Source: Acanthamoeba lenticulata
Lineage: Eukaryota > Discosea > Longamoebia > Acanthamoebidae
Direction of reading: 5' to 3'
Assembly: GCA_002179805.1 (NCBI GenBank)
Contig: NAVB01000167.1
Span: 1 to 64,000 of the forward strand
DNA length: 64,000 bases
The notes below the pieces were generated by a model. It was not told where the DNA came from. It was given only the letters and a program-made list of their open reading frames with translations, and did no database searches. Shown here one piece after another: positions 63,036 to 64,000 of the stretch. A program made the translations under genes and the position numbers. The first letter of the stretch is position 1, and every line of letters begins with the position of its first letter.

Positions 63036-64000
63036 ATGACTAGCAAGCCAAAGTTCGGTATCAAGGGTCTCACGGCGGTGACCAACCGAACGACCCAGAA
63101 GGTCAAGGAGAAGGTGGGCAAGGCCGAGGAGACCGTCGACGTCGGTTTCAACCAGGAGCACATGAAGTTCGACCTCTACTACAAGCAGCTCAAGAAGATG
63201 TCCAGCGACCTCAGCGAGTACACCAAGAAGCTGCGAGGTACTTTCCTCACTAGTTCCCACGCTAGCTGTGCCAAGTTGCTGATTTTTACTTTTCTGCAGC
63301 CATTTCCGACGCCCACAGCGCCCTCGGCTCAAGCATCGGCACATTCTACGACTCTGGCAGCGTTCTCTGGGAGTGCAGCCAGCGATACCTCCTCACTGTT
63401 AACGACATCGACAAGGCCCGCCAGGCGCTGGATGAAACTCTCCGTGTGGACATTGTGGCTCCCGTTGATGCCTACCTTGGTCAGTACAGGACCATCGACA
63501 ACCGCATCAATGAGCGTTCCCGCCGCCGGCTCGAGATGGATCGCTTCCGTGGTAAAGTGAGGAAGTTCCTTGCCCACCCTCCCGACAAGCCGGAGAAGCT
63601 CACTCAGGCACGTTGCCCCTTGGTTCTATCTACAAATTTCCATCGATTGCATGGTCCTGACTTTGTGAATTGGCGCATTTTTAGGCTGAGGCCAACTACA
63701 ACATGTGGAAGGCCGCCTACGACGAGCTGAATGCTGAGTTGATTCAGGACATCCAGAGGCTGTGCGCCGACAGGAACACCTTCTTCGACCCGTGCTTCTC
63801 CACGGTACGTCTATCACCACGCTATCCGTTTCTTCGGTTCTGCGGCTCATCACCGTTTGGCGCTCTCTCTCTAGATTGTGCAAGCGGCCGCGAGGTACTA
63901 CCAGGAGGTGGCTGCCATCACGACGTCGCTCGTGCCCATGGTGCAGCACATCGATGGCAAGCTCGCCCACCACCACCGCGTGGTCATCCTCGACGACGAG
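63036..64000 (+). CDS. BAR-domain protein (3' end outside window)
   Basis: Exons 63036-63237, 63300-63607, 63685-63804 and 63875-64000 (cut by the window) join in phases 1, 0 and 0. The start MTSKPKFGIKGLTAVTNRTT opens an N-BAR-like segment. The helical body reads FNQEHMKFDLYYKQLKKMSS, AISDAHSALGSSIGTFYDSG, ANYNMWKAAYDELNAELIQD and IVQAAARYYQEVAAITTSLV. This matches the three-helix BAR fold of amphiphysin/Rvs-type proteins, which dimerise and bend membranes during endocytosis. An SH3 domain may follow downstream. The intron 63608-63684 has a GC donor (CTCAG|GCACGT); the in-frame GT alternative leads at once to a stop. Confidence 0.85.

Noticed and set aside
1..64000. tRNA, rRNA, CRISPR arrays, prophage or insertion sequences
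   Set aside because: Reading for T-loop consensus, conserved rRNA words, regularly spaced repeats and transposase motifs gave nothing convincing; the window is eukaryotic nuclear sequence.

Overview
The window is nuclear DNA from a protist and looks most like a free-living amoebozoan of the Acanthamoeba type. Genes are packed on both strands at roughly one per 2.3 kb. Exons are GC-rich with mostly C or G in third codon positions, intergenic DNA is AT-rich, and introns are many and short (about 45-220 nt), with donors of the form GTACG, GTGCG or GTRNG and acceptors in YAG. The product set fits a heterotrophic amoeba: receptor-like tyrosine kinase, Atg16, Naa20, COQ4, a USP20/33-type deubiquitinase, a BAR protein, GDP-mannose 3,5-epimerase, a Zn2Cys6 factor and MORN, F-box and PX proteins. 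The species cannot be proved from this sequence alone. Exon models were assembled by hand from reading frame, splice signals and family conservation. Except where stated, their spliced lengths are exact multiples of three.

Layout. 1-6.5 kb: the 3' end of an arrestin-like gene, about 1.6 kb without a recognisable gene but with nested inverted repeats, then a low-quality stretch of secreted or membrane Ser/Thr/Pro-rich genes, some apparently decayed. 6.5-18 kb: a UBA-ZZ-UBX protein (-), a Zn2Cys6/PAS transcription factor (+), a NADAR/YbiA-fold protein (-), an F-box/MORN protein (+) and a GNAT-proline-rich-PX protein (-). 18-31 kb: Naa20 (+), a four-EF-hand protein with a charged tail (+), a membrane-anchored PP2C with a long acidic region (+), a tiny Cys-rich membrane protein (-), COQ4 (+), a PH-domain protein (-), an intronless type II membrane protein (+) and a conserved-looking unknown (-). 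31-46 kb: a USP20/33-like deubiquitinase (-), an F-box/ankyrin protein (-), a receptor-like tyrosine kinase (+) and an intronless TKL-type kinase (+). 46-64 kb: an intronless V-ATPase subunit A paralogue that has lost its catalytic motifs (+), a tandemly duplicated small gene with one dead copy (+), LENG1 (-), a B12D/MLRQ-like mitochondrial protein (-), a large F-box-like protein (-), GDP-mannose 3,5-epimerase (-), a long AT-rich gene-free tract, a Tdp2-like phosphodiesterase (-) and Atg16 (+) in a tight divergent pair, and the start of a BAR-domain gene (+).

The genes are housekeeping and signalling genes rather than one operon-like system. Themes that recur are ubiquitin and protein turnover (UBA-ZZ-UBX, USP, three F-box-type proteins), membrane and vesicle biology (PX, BAR, PH, Atg16, V-ATPase paralogue) and phosphorylation (two kinases, one PP2C). 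The most unusual items are the catalytically dead V-ATPase A-like retrocopy, six GC-AG introns sharing the donor AG|GCAC, the GNAT-PX and UBA-ZZ-UBX domain combinations, and a kinase whose activation segment carries a long acidic insert.
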